From Brachionus manjavacas (lineage: Eukaryota; Rotifera; Eurotatoria; Ploima; Brachionidae), in the NCBI GenBank assembly GCA_019054805.1, contig JAHQIY010000002.1:8122001-8186000 (forward strand): DNA of 64,000 nt, written 5' to 3'. Position numbers and translations under genes: made by a program. The notes below the pieces were generated by a model. It did not search any database. It saw only the letters and a list, made by a program, of their open reading frames with translations, and was not told where the DNA came from. Below are positions 22,641 to 34,400 of the stretch, one piece after another; position 1 is the stretch's first letter; each line of letters opens with the position of its first letter.

Positions 22641-22649
22641 AAAAATTAA

Positions 22650-23180
22650 ATTTTAAGTTCTTTTTTAGAATTAATTTTTTTTCACTTTTCGAATCATTTT
22701 TAATTGCAAAAATTGTGTTTTTATAGAATTAAAATCATCTTGCAAGGGAAAAAAAAGGATCTTACTAATATTTATATAAATTAAGAAAATTTGAAAAAAT
22801 TTTTTCATTTTATTCCAATAAATTGTGGAATTTTAAGAATTTCTCAATTCATATTAAAATTAAATGCCGCATTTTTAAGAAGGGATTTTTCCCGTTTTTT
22901 TTTTTTTTTCTATTGGCTAATTCAATTTTCTGTGATTAAGTAAATTTTAGAAAGATAAGAATTAAAAAATGCATGCTTACCAGTAAATTTACATAATCAC
23001 CGTCTCACAAGTAATTATGTAAATTTTCTTATTTCTATTTCAGTAAATTACTAAATTGACTTAGTAAATATAAAAACCAATATAAATATTCATTTCATTG
23101 AAATGCTAATTTACTGTTTAAATTTTTAATAAATATAAAATTTAAAAATAAACATTTTGTCAAATTTTCTTAAAAACTTG
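22650..23180. other. AT-rich, one hairpin
   Basis: No gene. A 13-bp inverted pair AAATTTACATAAT/ATTATGTAAATTT lies at about 22986-23026. Confidence 0.5.
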
Positions 23181-23185
23181 TAAAT

Positions 23186-24940
23186 ATGTCACAATCCGAA
23201 AATAAAGAATCTGATTTAAAAAAATTGAACAAGCTCGAGTTCATAAAATCAAATTCTACGAGGTCCCTGATGCACAAAAAATTGAAGAATCATTGACTTT
23301 AAAATCTAAAAAAAGTAATCGAATAAAAAACATAATTGAGTATAAAGAGTTGAATAGTAGTAATTGAAGTCGCGGAAAATGCTCTAAATAAAAAGTCGAG
23401 TCGCCAATATAACTTGCTCAGAAACTATGAAATAATAAGCATAGCAAATACTTAAAAAAATCATAAAAAAGCGCTCAGAAAAGGAACCTGATATTAAATA
23501 TTTGTTTCCTAATGAGGAAATTTTTAATGTTTTGTTACGTTGCCATAATAGAGATTTAATGCTCTCTGAGTGTGCTAAACAATATTGAAAATTTGACGTT
23601 TTATTATATTTCTTGTAATTATTTTCTTTTATTATTTTACTTTATCTAGTAATAAATTATAGTTTTCAACAATTTATGTGTAAATTGAGTGGAAAAAAAA
23701 AGCGAAGAAAAAACAAAGGGGTGTGTTGTTAAAATATATTAAGCACAATATTCAATAGCAAAGCACAAATGGACTTGATTGATATGCAGACTTTAATTGA
23801 TGAAGAATACAAATGGTTAAATGTCTATCAAGACCATTTTACTAAATTCATACAACTAAGACCTATTAAATCTAAATATGCTATTATGTTAGCCACATCT
23901 TTATCATCTCGATTTTTGGAGTGCCTTTTATATTGCAAAGTTACAATGGACGTGAATTCCGCAACAAAATTGTAAATTCCTTAAAAACGATGACCATTAT
24001 TCATGGAAGAGCAGGGCATCCGCAATTTCAAAGTAGTGTTGAAAGGGCAATTCCTGATATAAAGAAAATGCTCGCTACATGGATGCGTGAAAATAAGTCA
24101 ACTAGTCAACAATAAGTCAATGGTCAATTGGTGTCAAATTTGTCCAGCAACGTAAAAATCACATTTTACATACAGCTAACAAATGTTCACACATAAAAGG
24201 CAGCATTTGTAATTGAAACTCCTCGAGGTCTTACATCAACAGTTGTCCCAGTTGAGTAATGGTCTCGATTAAAAACTCCAAAAGAGTTATTCGATGCAGT
24301 TTGCGTTACTTATGATGAAATGATCAACGATGATTATGATGATGATAACGAGTCTGAAAACATATTTAATATAAAAGATTATGAACCAATAATTGATCCA
24401 GTAATCGAGCATGAAGTTGACGAACCATTAACAAATAAGCAGATCGAAATATCAACAAATATTTTACTGGGTACAAGGAACACTGTAAGAGATAGTAAAG
24501 TTAAACAAGTAAAACGAATGGAGACAAGAAGTAAGAATTTAATGCCCCAAGTTAATATTGGCGATTTCGTTATTTTGCCAATTCCAGACGTTGATCATGG
24601 TCCATCCGATCCACCAAATTTGGTATGTAGAATTGTTGATATTGACTTTAATACAAATTTAAACGAATTAGTATGTGAGGTTTGTGTTCCGAATATTCTT
24701 TTTGCTCGAAATTGCTTTGATTTAGTAGAATCGTCAACTATTCTTAATTTTAGCTTCAAATTAGATACAACAGTTTCAGTGAGACAAGCAGTTGGATTAA
24801 TATCTGTCGGAGGTGGACAAGGTATGATCAAATGCAACTGTACTTCTTCATGTGTCACTAATCGTTGAAGTTGTAAGAAATCTCAATTATTATTTAATTC
24901 ACGTTGTCATGGTAGTAATTCATTATGTAGGAATAAATAA
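23186..24940 (+). pseudogene. Ginger/KRBA2-like DDE integrase relic
   Basis: N-terminal pieces (MSQSENKESDLKKLNKLE at 23186; YLFPNEEIFNVL near 23500) are followed by an integrase core in two frames: MDLIDMQTLIDEEYKWLNVY and DHFTKFIQLRPIKSK (23769-), then GREFRNKIVNSL, GHPQFQSSVERA (23921-24115). A third open part (24320-24868) holds a basic linker, VNIGDFVILPIP and GQGMIKCNCTSSCVTNR. Reading on past the stop gives further Cys residues of the family's CxC...CxSxCH tail. These blocks in this order match animal integrases of the KRBA2/SCAND3-related group. The second catalytic aspartate (usual DNG) reads YNG, and frames are broken, so it is dead. Confidence 0.7.
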
Positions 24941-24994
24941 TATTTAAAATTTAAATCTCCTAGTTTCGGTAATTTACTAAACTTCATTCAGTTT

Positions 24995-25193
24995 TATTCA
25001 ATCGCGCACGCACTCGTCCCTGAGTAAGCTTAGTACAATTTATTATAAAATGAATTAAAAAATGATTTTTGCGATTAAATATGTTTATTCAAAAAAATCC
25101 TCATTTTTTATTTTTCTCTTCCCCCCAAAAAGTAAAAGCTCCCCGATCAGCTTAATATAATTAAGTTCCTTAGATAGTCTTGACTACATTACA
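24995..25193 (-). repeat. Gypsy 3' LTR, internally deleted
   Basis: On the minus strand starts TGTAATGTAGTCAAGAC and ends GCGCGATTGAATA. Matches the 5' LTR but lacks about 150 bp after 'cttccccccaaaaag'. Confidence 0.9.
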
Positions 25194-25222
25194 TCTCCCC
25201 TGAACTTATATAAAATATTTGT

Positions 25223-26353
25223 CTAAAGCTTTCTAGTTATTTGGTTTTTACTTAATAAGCCACTAGCTGGTTCTGCAACATAGCGATCAACTTTCCTGAC
25301 TGTTCTAGTAGATACACTTCTAGCTGGTTCATTCAATTGATTACTTTGACTTCGATCAAATCTTGTCTCATTATTAGGTTCAATGTTTGAGCTGCCTTTA
25401 ATCTCTGGAAGAATCTCGAGTTCTAATTCCTCTTCCATTGCATTAGGTGCTCTCTTAAACAAAGAAGCATTTCTAGTAAAAGTCTTACCATCTGAACTAG
25501 CAACTGTAACCATAGACCCTTTTATCGCTTTAACCATCCAAACTTCATTACCAAATCTTGGTTTATACTTATTATAAATCTTCTTGTTGTGAAATTGATT
25601 GTATGCTAACTTATCACCAATCGAAAAATTACAATCAATTGCTCTACGACGCTTATCAGCATACTTTTTCATTTTAAACTTTGAATTATCATCATTGTGT
25701 TTAGCAACACTGGCTAAGCTATCCATCTGACTTGTTTTGACTGGTAACGGAAGCTTATTTGAGTTGCTTCGAACAAAAATTAAATTTGATGGTGCGACTT
25801 TAGACGAACCATGAGGTGTATTTCGATACCCCCTTAAAAAACTATTTAATTCGATGTCCCATTTTGAGTTACTAACAAATGACATCTGTATCAATCTATT
25901 TAAATTCTTATTAAAATTCTCGACTTCTCGACCATTTGCTTGAGGCCATTCCGGTGTAACTTTCCGATGCCTAATTCCATACTCTTGGCAAAACTCAGAA
26001 AACTGTGATCCTTGAAATGGGGGACCATTATCCGATTTTAATACACTTGGTATCCCCATCAACGAAAACAAGTTGTTTAATTTCGGTATTACGTGTTGGC
26101 TTGATGTAGATTTAACTTCAACAACCAACGGAAACTTTGAATGCTCATCAATTATGACCATTAATTCATTACCATTGCTAAGTGGACCATGAAAATCAAT
26201 AGCTAAGCTATCCCATGGATTTTCTGGAAAATCTGTCACACTTATAGGTGTCGGTCTACTAGCACTCGACGTAAAACTACAAGCCTTACATTCCTTGACC
26301 AAAACCTCAACCATCTTGTCGATACTCGGAAACCAAACGCGTTCCCTAATCAA
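25223..26353 (-). pseudogene. Gypsy integrase
   Basis: 376-residue open frame. The zinc-binding C-C pair survives (KECKACSF). The DDE core has IDFHGP (first D), KSDNGPPFQG (second D) and REVENFNKNL (E). Then YRNTPHGSSKVAPSNL and a basic C-terminal region with an IGDKLAYNQ-type chromodomain-less tail. The HH half of the zinc finger lies in the preceding frame (HEGHLGIVRL), so a frameshift at about 26350 separates it from pol. Catalytic residues are intact. Confidence 0.85.
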
Positions 26354-27885
26354 TTGTTTAGTCTCACAATACCCAAATGTCCTTCATGAGCAATTCTCAA
26401 AACATCATTCCAACACTTTTCAGGTATAATTATTCTAGAACCACGTAGAACTAAGCCATTTTTATACACAGATAATTCGTCTTTAATTAACCGATAAAGC
26501 TTTAAGTCCAGATCATCTTTGCTAAATGAATCTCCGATCGCCAAAATAACTTTTTGTAAAATCTTATCCATTTTCGTTTGTTCCATAAATTGTTCTAAAC
26601 TGATCGCTCTTGGTGCATTGTTTGTGGCTATTAAATAAATATATTGCTCTGCTAAATACACTTGCCTACTGACTTCAAGTGATCCAACAGGATTTCTTGA
26701 AACATTATCTTCCCCTGGTTTATGCTTTATGTCAAACTCTAAGTCAATAAATCTCAAATTAAATCTTTTGATTCTAGCAGGTGGATTCGACTTAGGGTTT
26801 CTATAAATAAATTCAACGGCCTTGTTGTCAGTATAAAGTGTGAACTTGCATCCTACCAAATAGAGTCTAAACTTTTCACAAGCTAGAACGATAGCAAGTG
26901 CCTCCTTTTCGACTTGAGAGTATCGCTGCTCAAAGTCTGTGAACGGACATGACCATAACGAAACAATCTTCTTAATTGATTCATCACCTGGCTCTATTTG
27001 GTATAAAACAGCTCCTGCACCAATAGGACCGGCATCAACCTCCAAAATCGTTTTCCAATCTTTATTAAAATAGCTTAAGGATGGTGTAAGAATTGATTCT
27101 TTCACCTTATTCCATTGCGCAATTTCTTCGTTTGTCCATACCAATGTTTTTGGACAATTTTTATGCGTCTTTTTCCATAATAAATTCGAAATTGTTGCTA
27201 AATTTGGTATTGATCGTGCACAGAAATTAGCTAAGCCTAAAAAACTTCTGAACTCGGATTGTGCCTTAGCTAATTCAGCTTCCTTTAAAGTCTTTACCTT
27301 CTCATCCGTAATTGCAATAACATCTTTTGAGAACTTCATGCCGAAAAATTCAAGTTCCGTCTTTTGAAATTCATATTTGGATGTGCCTAGAGTTAAACCT
27401 TTATCTTGCAAACGCTTTAATACGGCTTCGAAATTTTGATTATACTCATCTATTAAATTTTTGCAACCACTTAAGCCATCTAAAGCACGTTTAATTGCAT
27501 TCTGAAACATTTCAGAAGCACAACAAATACCCATTACCAACCGCTTATATCTCATCAGACCCTTTGGCGTTCTAAAAACAGTTATTTATCTACTTTCCTT
27601 GTGGATACTAATTTGATGTTAGCCACCCTCTAAGTCTAATTCACTAAGATACTTTGCTCCGTTTAGCTCAACCATCAGCTCTTCTATGGTCGCCATGTTA
27701 TGCCTTTCTCTCTCAATCGACTCGTTTATTACACTTGAGTCCAATGTGATTCGAAGCTCTTCTGGATTTGACGGTTTTGGAACTGGAACAAAGCATGAAA
27801 CGAATGGAGTAGCTTCACCATTGACCGGTTCGATCAAATCATCCTTAATCATGTCATCAATAGCTTTCTCCACTTTCTCCTTCAA
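26350..27885 (-). pseudogene. Gypsy reverse transcriptase and RNase H
   Basis: 27885-27619 carries the RT start (DLIEPVNGEATPFVSCFVPV, LRITLDSSVINESI, YLSELDLEGG). After a break near 27606 the frame 27555-26350 continues YKRLVMGICCASEMFQNAI, then directly NLIDEYNQNFEAVLKRL. The YxDD loop and neighbouring strand are missing, a small in-frame deletion compared with the family. RNase H follows with EVDAGPIGAGAVLY, SQVEKEALAIVLACEKF and LYTDNKAVEFI, with its D-E-D residues in place. Confidence 0.85.
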
Positions 27886-27909
27886 ATGAAATGGAATCTT
27901 ACGCTCATT

Positions 27910-28616
27910 TTAAATGCATGGCTTCACCCTTGGATTTATATGAAATTTTAATTCAAAATCTTTCAATTTTCCAATTTTCCCAGAAAATAACTCGGGAAAC
28001 TTGTTAATCATTTTCGTCTTAAAACCATCGGTCTCATTTGTTAAGGCATACGTAATCTTAACAAGCTCTAAGTTTAACGAAGTTTTGTAACACAACAGAT
28101 TATCTCTAACACCATCAAAAACAGTAAACTCAGCTTCAACTGACCGTTTATTTGCAAATACTAGTGCTCTGAATTTTCCAATTGACCTCAATGGTTCATA
28201 CCCTTCAAACGAAAACACCACAGTATCATCTTTGTCCAAAACTGTTCGAATTCCCATCTTATCAAATGTTTTCTTTGAAATGGCATTAACTGACGCCTGT
28301 GTATCAACTCCCACATCAAAACTTGATCCCAAAACGTTTATCTGAATTCTTGGACAGTTTTGCTTATCCCCTTTTATTGCAAAAATACTGAATCCATCAT
28401 CATTTTGCTCCTCTGTATTACAAACATCCGCTTGGTATTCACTTTTAAACTGGTATGTTCTTCCGCTTTTCTTCTGATCATAAACTTTCTTAAATTTATT
28501 TTTATTACGACAAAACTTTGCAAAATGATCTTGTTGTCCACATTCTCGGCATTCTTTTCCTTTAGCCGGACATTTTTTACATGTGGATACTCATGACCAC
28601 ACTTAAAACATTTCAT
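27910..28616 (-). pseudogene. Gypsy nucleocapsid knuckles and protease
   Basis: MKCFKCGHEYPHVK begins a CCHC-type knuckle (28616-28560). A frameshift then hides a second one (CRECGQQDHFAKFC, near 28500-28545). The protease frame (28332-27910) has GSSFDVGVDTQASVNAIS: the usual D-T/S-G active site reads DTQ. Downstream ELFSGKIGKLKDFELKFHIN leads into RT. Confidence 0.8.
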
Positions 28617-28619
28617 CGG

Positions 28620-29234
28620 TCCTGTTTTACTTACATTCGAATACTAAGCACCTGAAACTTTGCCTCTTAATTGATAAGCAGTCTCAACTTTACACGAGCC
28701 TTAATCCTTCTTGTACATGTTTGTTTTTACGGCTTCGCAGCTTAACTCCAATAATTGAGAAAACTAAAGTAAATCAGGCAAATTAACATTTTCTTGTGCC
28801 GCTTTTAACTTAATGCGCTTATCTAAGCATCCTTGTATCAATTGTAATTTGATTTCATTGTCTGCTGAAGTACCAAACTCACATGCAGCTGCAAGTGTCT
28901 TTAATCTTACACTGAACGAATCTATACCTTCCCCCTAAACTGAATTGTTGCCATATCAACATTCTTTTGAGGTGAAAAATAGTTACTTAACATCGTTTTA
29001 ACATCATCATATTTCGTCTTTCTTTACGACAGCAATGTTTCTCTTAGCTTCGTATATTTCTTATATCTTTTCTCCAACATGAGGAAGAGTAGCTATACAT
29101 AGACGGTTATCAGCTAAATCAGAAGCTTCCAAAAATAAATCAAAACGACGTATCCAAACTGACCATCTAGTGCCATTACTTCTACCCCCATCGATCTCCA
29201 CATCGAATGGTGCTGGTGCTGACAAATTTGCCAT
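28620..29234 (-). pseudogene. Gypsy gag (broken)
   Basis: ATG at 29234: MANLSAPAPFDVEIDGG, then SVWIRRFDLFLEASDL, typical gag N-terminal sequence. Interrupted by a stop after VGEKI and by frameshifts. Later pieces (NVDMATIQFRG; SLAAACEFGTSADNEI-like near 28860-28890) are in other frames. Confidence 0.7.
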
Positions 29235-29307
29235 ACTTTAAACGTTTACTAACACTCTTTATTATTCAAAACTTAAATTTTCTTTTTAATTATTCCTCGT
29301 CGCCAGA

Positions 29308-29656
29308 TATTCAATCGCGCACGCACTCGTCCCTGAGTAAGCTTAGTACAATTTATTATAAAATGAATTAAAAAAAGATTTTTGCGATTAAATATGTTTA
29401 TTCAAAAAAATCCTCATTTTTTATTTTTCTCTTCCCCCCAAAAAGTAAAAGTTCCCCGAAGCTCATATTTAACTGACTTCCACGTTGTGTCAAAAATAAT
29501 AAGTTTTACTTGCAACATTTAAAAATTTGAAAGATGCAAATAAATAATAGAACCTAAGAACTGTCTTTCTAAAATAATAAATTTCTGACTAAGCATTTAT
29601 AACTTAAGATCAGCTTAATATAATTAAGTTCCATAGATAGTCTTGACTACATTACA
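29308..29656 (-). repeat. Gypsy 5' LTR, full length
   Basis: 349 bp. Contains the 150 bp missing in the other LTR. Followed by target duplication CAGTT. Confidence 0.9.
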
Positions 29657-29782
29657 CAGTTATTTTCTAAAATAAATCTTATTGCAGTAAAATAACATTC
29701 CAATTTTTTTATTTATTTATTTATTTCAATCGTTTACTGACCAGTATATTTGCATATTTACTGTGAATGTAAATTTACAATA

Positions 29783-30745
29783 ACATATATATTAATGACA
29801 TCCCCAAAAGAAATAAAACAAATAATGAATACTCTCTGCTTTTCGCAGATGATCTAGTTACATTCTTCATTCTTTATTACAAAGAGGGGAACCTAGAAAA
29901 TAAGATAAATAAATACAACAACGAACTAGAAAATTGGCTTATTAAATGGAAAATGAAGATATCAGTTGAAAAGTCGTGTTCAGTAGTCTTCTATGGGTAC
30001 AAAAAAGAGAGTGATAATCTAAAATAGAAAATTTATGGAAACAGAATACTGAGCCAAAACGAAATCAATTTTTTTGGTACAAAATTTATTTCTAAATTAA
30101 ATTTTAATATATTAATATACGAAATTAAAGAACGCTGCAATAAAAGACTAAACATTATTAAGATATTGTCAAACAAAAATGGGGTCTTACTCAAAACACA
30201 CTAGGAAATTTATATAAATATTTAGTCGGATCAATTTTAGACTTTTCTTTTACTTGCATGAATTCATTTTCATAAAATTATATCAAAAATCTACAACGAT
30301 TCAGAATAAAGCAGTCAGATCTATCCTTAAGTTTAAATATGATAATCTCTCCAACATCGTGCATCATGAAGCTTTTAATAAACTTAAAATACTAACAGTC
30401 TCAAATCGGCTTTTTGAGTTGAGTGAGAGATATGTTGGGACAGGACTGAGACGTTCTATTCCATTGGTTGTAAGACTGATGGAGGAATACAAAGAAGGTT
30501 TCGAATCGAGATATATTGAATACCCAACTCCATTGTGTAATTGCTATTTCCTCCTTTTTTCCTGAAATCTGAACTATGTAAACATTTGCCACATGTAACA
30601 ATCTATTTATTCTAAACTTTCATTTTTTTTTTTTTTTTTAGCTTATTTACTTTAAATTGAATTTTTTTATCTCATTTTATTAACTTTAATTTAATTTTTG
30701 ATTTTGATTTTTTTTAATTTATTCTGAAGGAGCTCTAATTAATAA
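29783..30745 (+). mobile_element. LINE A copy, 5'-truncated
   Basis: Begins abruptly at 'acatatatattaatgac' within the RT palm and runs to the LINE A 3' end (TCTGAAGGAGCTC at about 30722). The catalytic box reads FADD (29845-29856), unlike the array copies. The C-terminal frame 30254-30565 is open (NKAVRSILKFKYD, NRLFELSERYVGTGL). Upstream frames are broken. A normal 5' truncation. Confidence 0.85.
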
Positions 30746-30759
30746 TAACAATTTGATGT

Positions 30760-31370
30760 CATTTTTTTATTTAATATCAAATGATTATTTTTACATTATC
30801 TTTAGATACATGCCTTATTTAAATAAAAAGTGTATTTTTAATCAATTAAGTAAAAAATTTGTGATATTATTAATATTTTAACAAATTTAATATATTATAA
30901 ACATATATTTTTTAATTTGATATAAATATTTTCTAAAAAAAATATGAGCATAGATTATATTGCGCGATACTTTATCACTGGATTTAAGCTCAAAATTACA
31001 ATTAGAAATCGGGTCATCTTGACACTATTGGGGTATTACGTGTTATTTTTTTTGCTATAAGTAAAAAAATATCGTAAGAAATTTTTTCTTTTCAAAAATT
31101 AGAATAATTTTTTGGTAAATAATTGTCAAAAAAATGGCAAAAAATTTGACAAATTCATTTAAAAAAAGTCAAAATGAAACACCGGAAATTTGAAATTTTC
31201 ATTTCAGTCCTTTTGATGTTATTTTAAAAAACCAAGTTTTTTGAGAAACAGATAGAAATTGGCGATTTTTCTATTTTTTTTTTTAATTTCCTAGCCAAGG
31301 TCATATTTCTTAAAATCACTCAACTTTGACGATTTTCGTTGTTCTAGAAAATTACAAATTAAAAATCAAC
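30760..31370. other. AT-rich intergenic
   Basis: Between the LINE A tail and the F-box gene's poly(A) signal. Nothing recognised. Confidence 0.5.
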
Positions 31371-31376
31371 TTTATT
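31371..31376 (-). promoter_or_regulatory. Poly(A) signal of the F-box gene
   Basis: AATAAA on the minus strand about 57 bases past the stop codon of the FBXO25/32-like gene. Confidence 0.6.
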
Positions 31377-31432
31377 CAATTGGATAAATAATTTTTACTT
31401 TACATAGAAAAACTTTTCAAAAATAAATAAAA

Positions 31433-34400
31433 TTAAATAAATAATAAGTCAATTAATTTTCTTGGTGTGACTGGTTCATAGCTTGTCTCGTACAAGAGGC
31501 TATCCTGGCTGGATGAGCCGAAGCCGTATCGGCACGGATGGCCCATCTCTTTCCAAAACAAGCACTTGCACGACATGCACTTGTTGACCATGTCGGCATA
31601 GACCTCCTTCCTGCCGAATCTTTTTGTCAATTTAAAGTAAATTAACTTCCAATCTAGTGAGTCTATACCCTCTGTGTGCTGACTAGTGTTCTCGTTTTCA
31701 CCGTTTTGTTTTTTGAGCCTGATCACGTGTTGATTTATTTGAGATTGATTAAAGTGAAACTGGCACAAATTTTTCCACACAAGGATTTCGTTTGATATGG
31801 CCTGGTTTAAACTTTTGTTTGCCATTGACATATTTACAATATCGAGGCCCGAGTTGAGGCGTCTAAAAATTTCTAATTTGCAGTCACGTGGCATCACTTC
31901 AAAATAATTAGCTCCAATATTCTCCTTTAAATTTCTTAACTTGTCTTTCTTGGTCTCACTGTCCAACAACTCTTGCCACTTTGATATCTTATTCAAGTGG
32001 CTTTCACACAATTTTTGCGACCCGACATAGTGAAAATAGAAAAATATGGACTCTTGGATCTTTTTCTTCAGTGTTGCCAACAATTTACGCACTAGATTCG
32101 TGTTCTCTTTGCTCCTCAATGCTTTGAAAACAAAAATAAAAAACAAAAAATTTTTTTTAATAAAGTCTTTTTTTTCTTTCTTTAATTTTATTTTTAAATT
32201 TCAATTTATAAAAAAATCAGCTATCTTTTTGATAAAATGTAACAAAAAATATTAATTTTTAAACAGAAATAATCCAAAATCAGAGATAATAATAAAAATA
32301 ATAATAATGTGAGCTACAACAGACTTTAGCCTGTAGAGCAAGACTAAGAGCCTCACTATGGTAGCTAAAACGAGTTACAAAACATAAGATAAATGAACTA
32401 AAGAGAATGAGTTTTGTTTAATTGTAGTTGATAAGACGCTAAAAAATCATCCAAAGATAAATAGAAAAATAATTTTTTCTGCCTCTAATAAATAGTAGAA
32501 AATAAAATTTAATACTCGGCTAAATGAAAAAATAAATCTATTGCATAAAATTGAAGCCATTTTTGAAAAACTAATCTAAATGATTTTAAATCGATCTTTT
32601 AACAAAAAATTAATAATCTTTTTAATTAAAACCTATCAAAAAAATTATCAAAATAAATTATAAAGTATAACAAAGTATAAGAATTAAAATATCATCTTTT
32701 TATTACTTAATAATTGTAAATTTTGAATTAATTATTAATTTAGAATTGAAGCTTTTTAATCGTCTTTTATTAGTATAAACATAAATAAATTAGTTCCAGT
32801 TTTGGTACTTCTAATAGTTTGAAATTTTAGTGCTTCTAATTTTAAAAGAGATATTTTGAATTTGTTCATGTTAGATTTTTTTTCATGTTTGATCAAGAAA
32901 ATTCACTTTTTGACTTTATTTACATTTTAGTTTATAAAAATGTGAAAGAGAAAAAAATCTTGCCATATGCCAACTTAAGTTAATTAAGACAACATTAGAA
33001 AATAAAAATTCTAATCATTGCTTTGTAACTAGTTACATGCACAATAAGAGATTATATATTTTGATACAATAATGTTTTAAGTCCTGCTAATTTTTTTTAT
33101 TTTTTATGCAATCTAAAATTTAACTCTGGGTTTTTTTTTAATAAAAATGTTGACGCTTAAAAAACCTATAATATTAAACAACATTACCGAATATTATTGA
33201 ATTCACTGAATCGAATTTGATCGATTTTACATGGAATTTCTTCCTCCAAATTTTCTCCTTTTATAATTTCCCCAAAAAAGGTGGGAAATTTTAGAGGGGA
33301 AAATTCATGAAATACCGACTTGGTCAATTGCTCAAAATTATTAGTTTCAAACTGATGGCAAAATAAACTTTTAAAGTGCATTCATTCATCAAGTTAACCT
33401 AATTAAAAAATATAATAGTCTGAATTCAAATAATAAAAATTATTCTTAAAATTTTATTTTTATTATCTTGTCTAAAAATTTGATTCAATGGCTGATGAAA
33501 AATACCTTCTAGAAAGAAAAGTAGGCTTTTTTCTTTACTTATTTTAATTTTAAATCATTATTTCAAAAGATTAATTTTCAAACATACAAGCCTCATTCAT
33601 TGCTTGGACAAAAATTAATAAACATTTTAGAAAGTAATTTTTTTTAGAAAAAATGATCCTCTAAAATTATCTTTTAATGTTCAATATCAATCACATATTA
33701 TTCAGTCAGTTGACCTAAGAGCTTTCTTTAGAAGACTTTAGGAAAGAATTTAAATTAAATTTTAGTTTAAAATTTAATAAAAAAAGGGCTTCTTAAAAGT
33801 TATAAATATTACAGATTTAAAAAAAAAAACAGTTTGAATCCAATTCCATTTTGTGGTTTAATTTGTAGTACTAATTAGAAAGTGATTAATATTTGATATA
33901 AAATTTTAAAAGCTAGTAATTGTTTTAAAACTTTTAAAACTAAGTTACTCCTAAAAAAATTGCACGAGACTACCGAACAAGCTAAAGAGGGAAAATTATG
34001 TTAGATCCGATTAAAAAATCATCATAACTAATAGCTAAAACCTTCAACTATGAATTAGCCACATGTAACATTATTTCGAGCCGACTGTTCTTTAATTTAA
34101 TTACTAATCTTTCCGAGAAAAAAATGGCCGAAGAAAATATTAATGGAGAAGTAATTTTTAAGGGTTATGTTTTTTATTTTTTTACATTTATTTTAAGATG
34201 ATAGAGCTAACTGAGCATGAGAACGAAATTCAGCTTCAACCAATAATTGAAATGATTAATCTGAGTTAATATTTTACTGATAATGATAATTTTTGATTCT
34301 GAATTTTTTAGTTTAATTTTTAATAATTTTTATAATTTAAGATTTGAATAAAATAGAAAGAAGATTGGACGAAGTTGAAAAGAGTAACTGATAAATTAAA

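Larger units (their letters stand above)
24995..29656 (-). mobile_element. Gypsy (Ty3-like) LTR retrotransposon
   Basis: Two LTRs in direct orientation (24995-25193 and 29308-29656) enclose gag, protease, RT, RNase H and integrase in Ty3/Gypsy order on the minus strand. CAGTT occurs on both outer sides (24989-24993, 29657-29661), a 5-bp target duplication. A polypurine run (CAGGGGAGA) abuts the 3' LTR, and a TGGCGACGAGG primer-binding-like block follows the 5' LTR. Several lesions make the copy inactive. Confidence 0.9.

Noticed and set aside
33184-33381. Minus-strand frame inside the F-box intron that could be an exon (acceptor-like 'catcag' before it, GTAATG after it)
   Set aside because: The F-box protein is complete and in frame without it and no family member has such a segment; kept only as a possible alternative exon.
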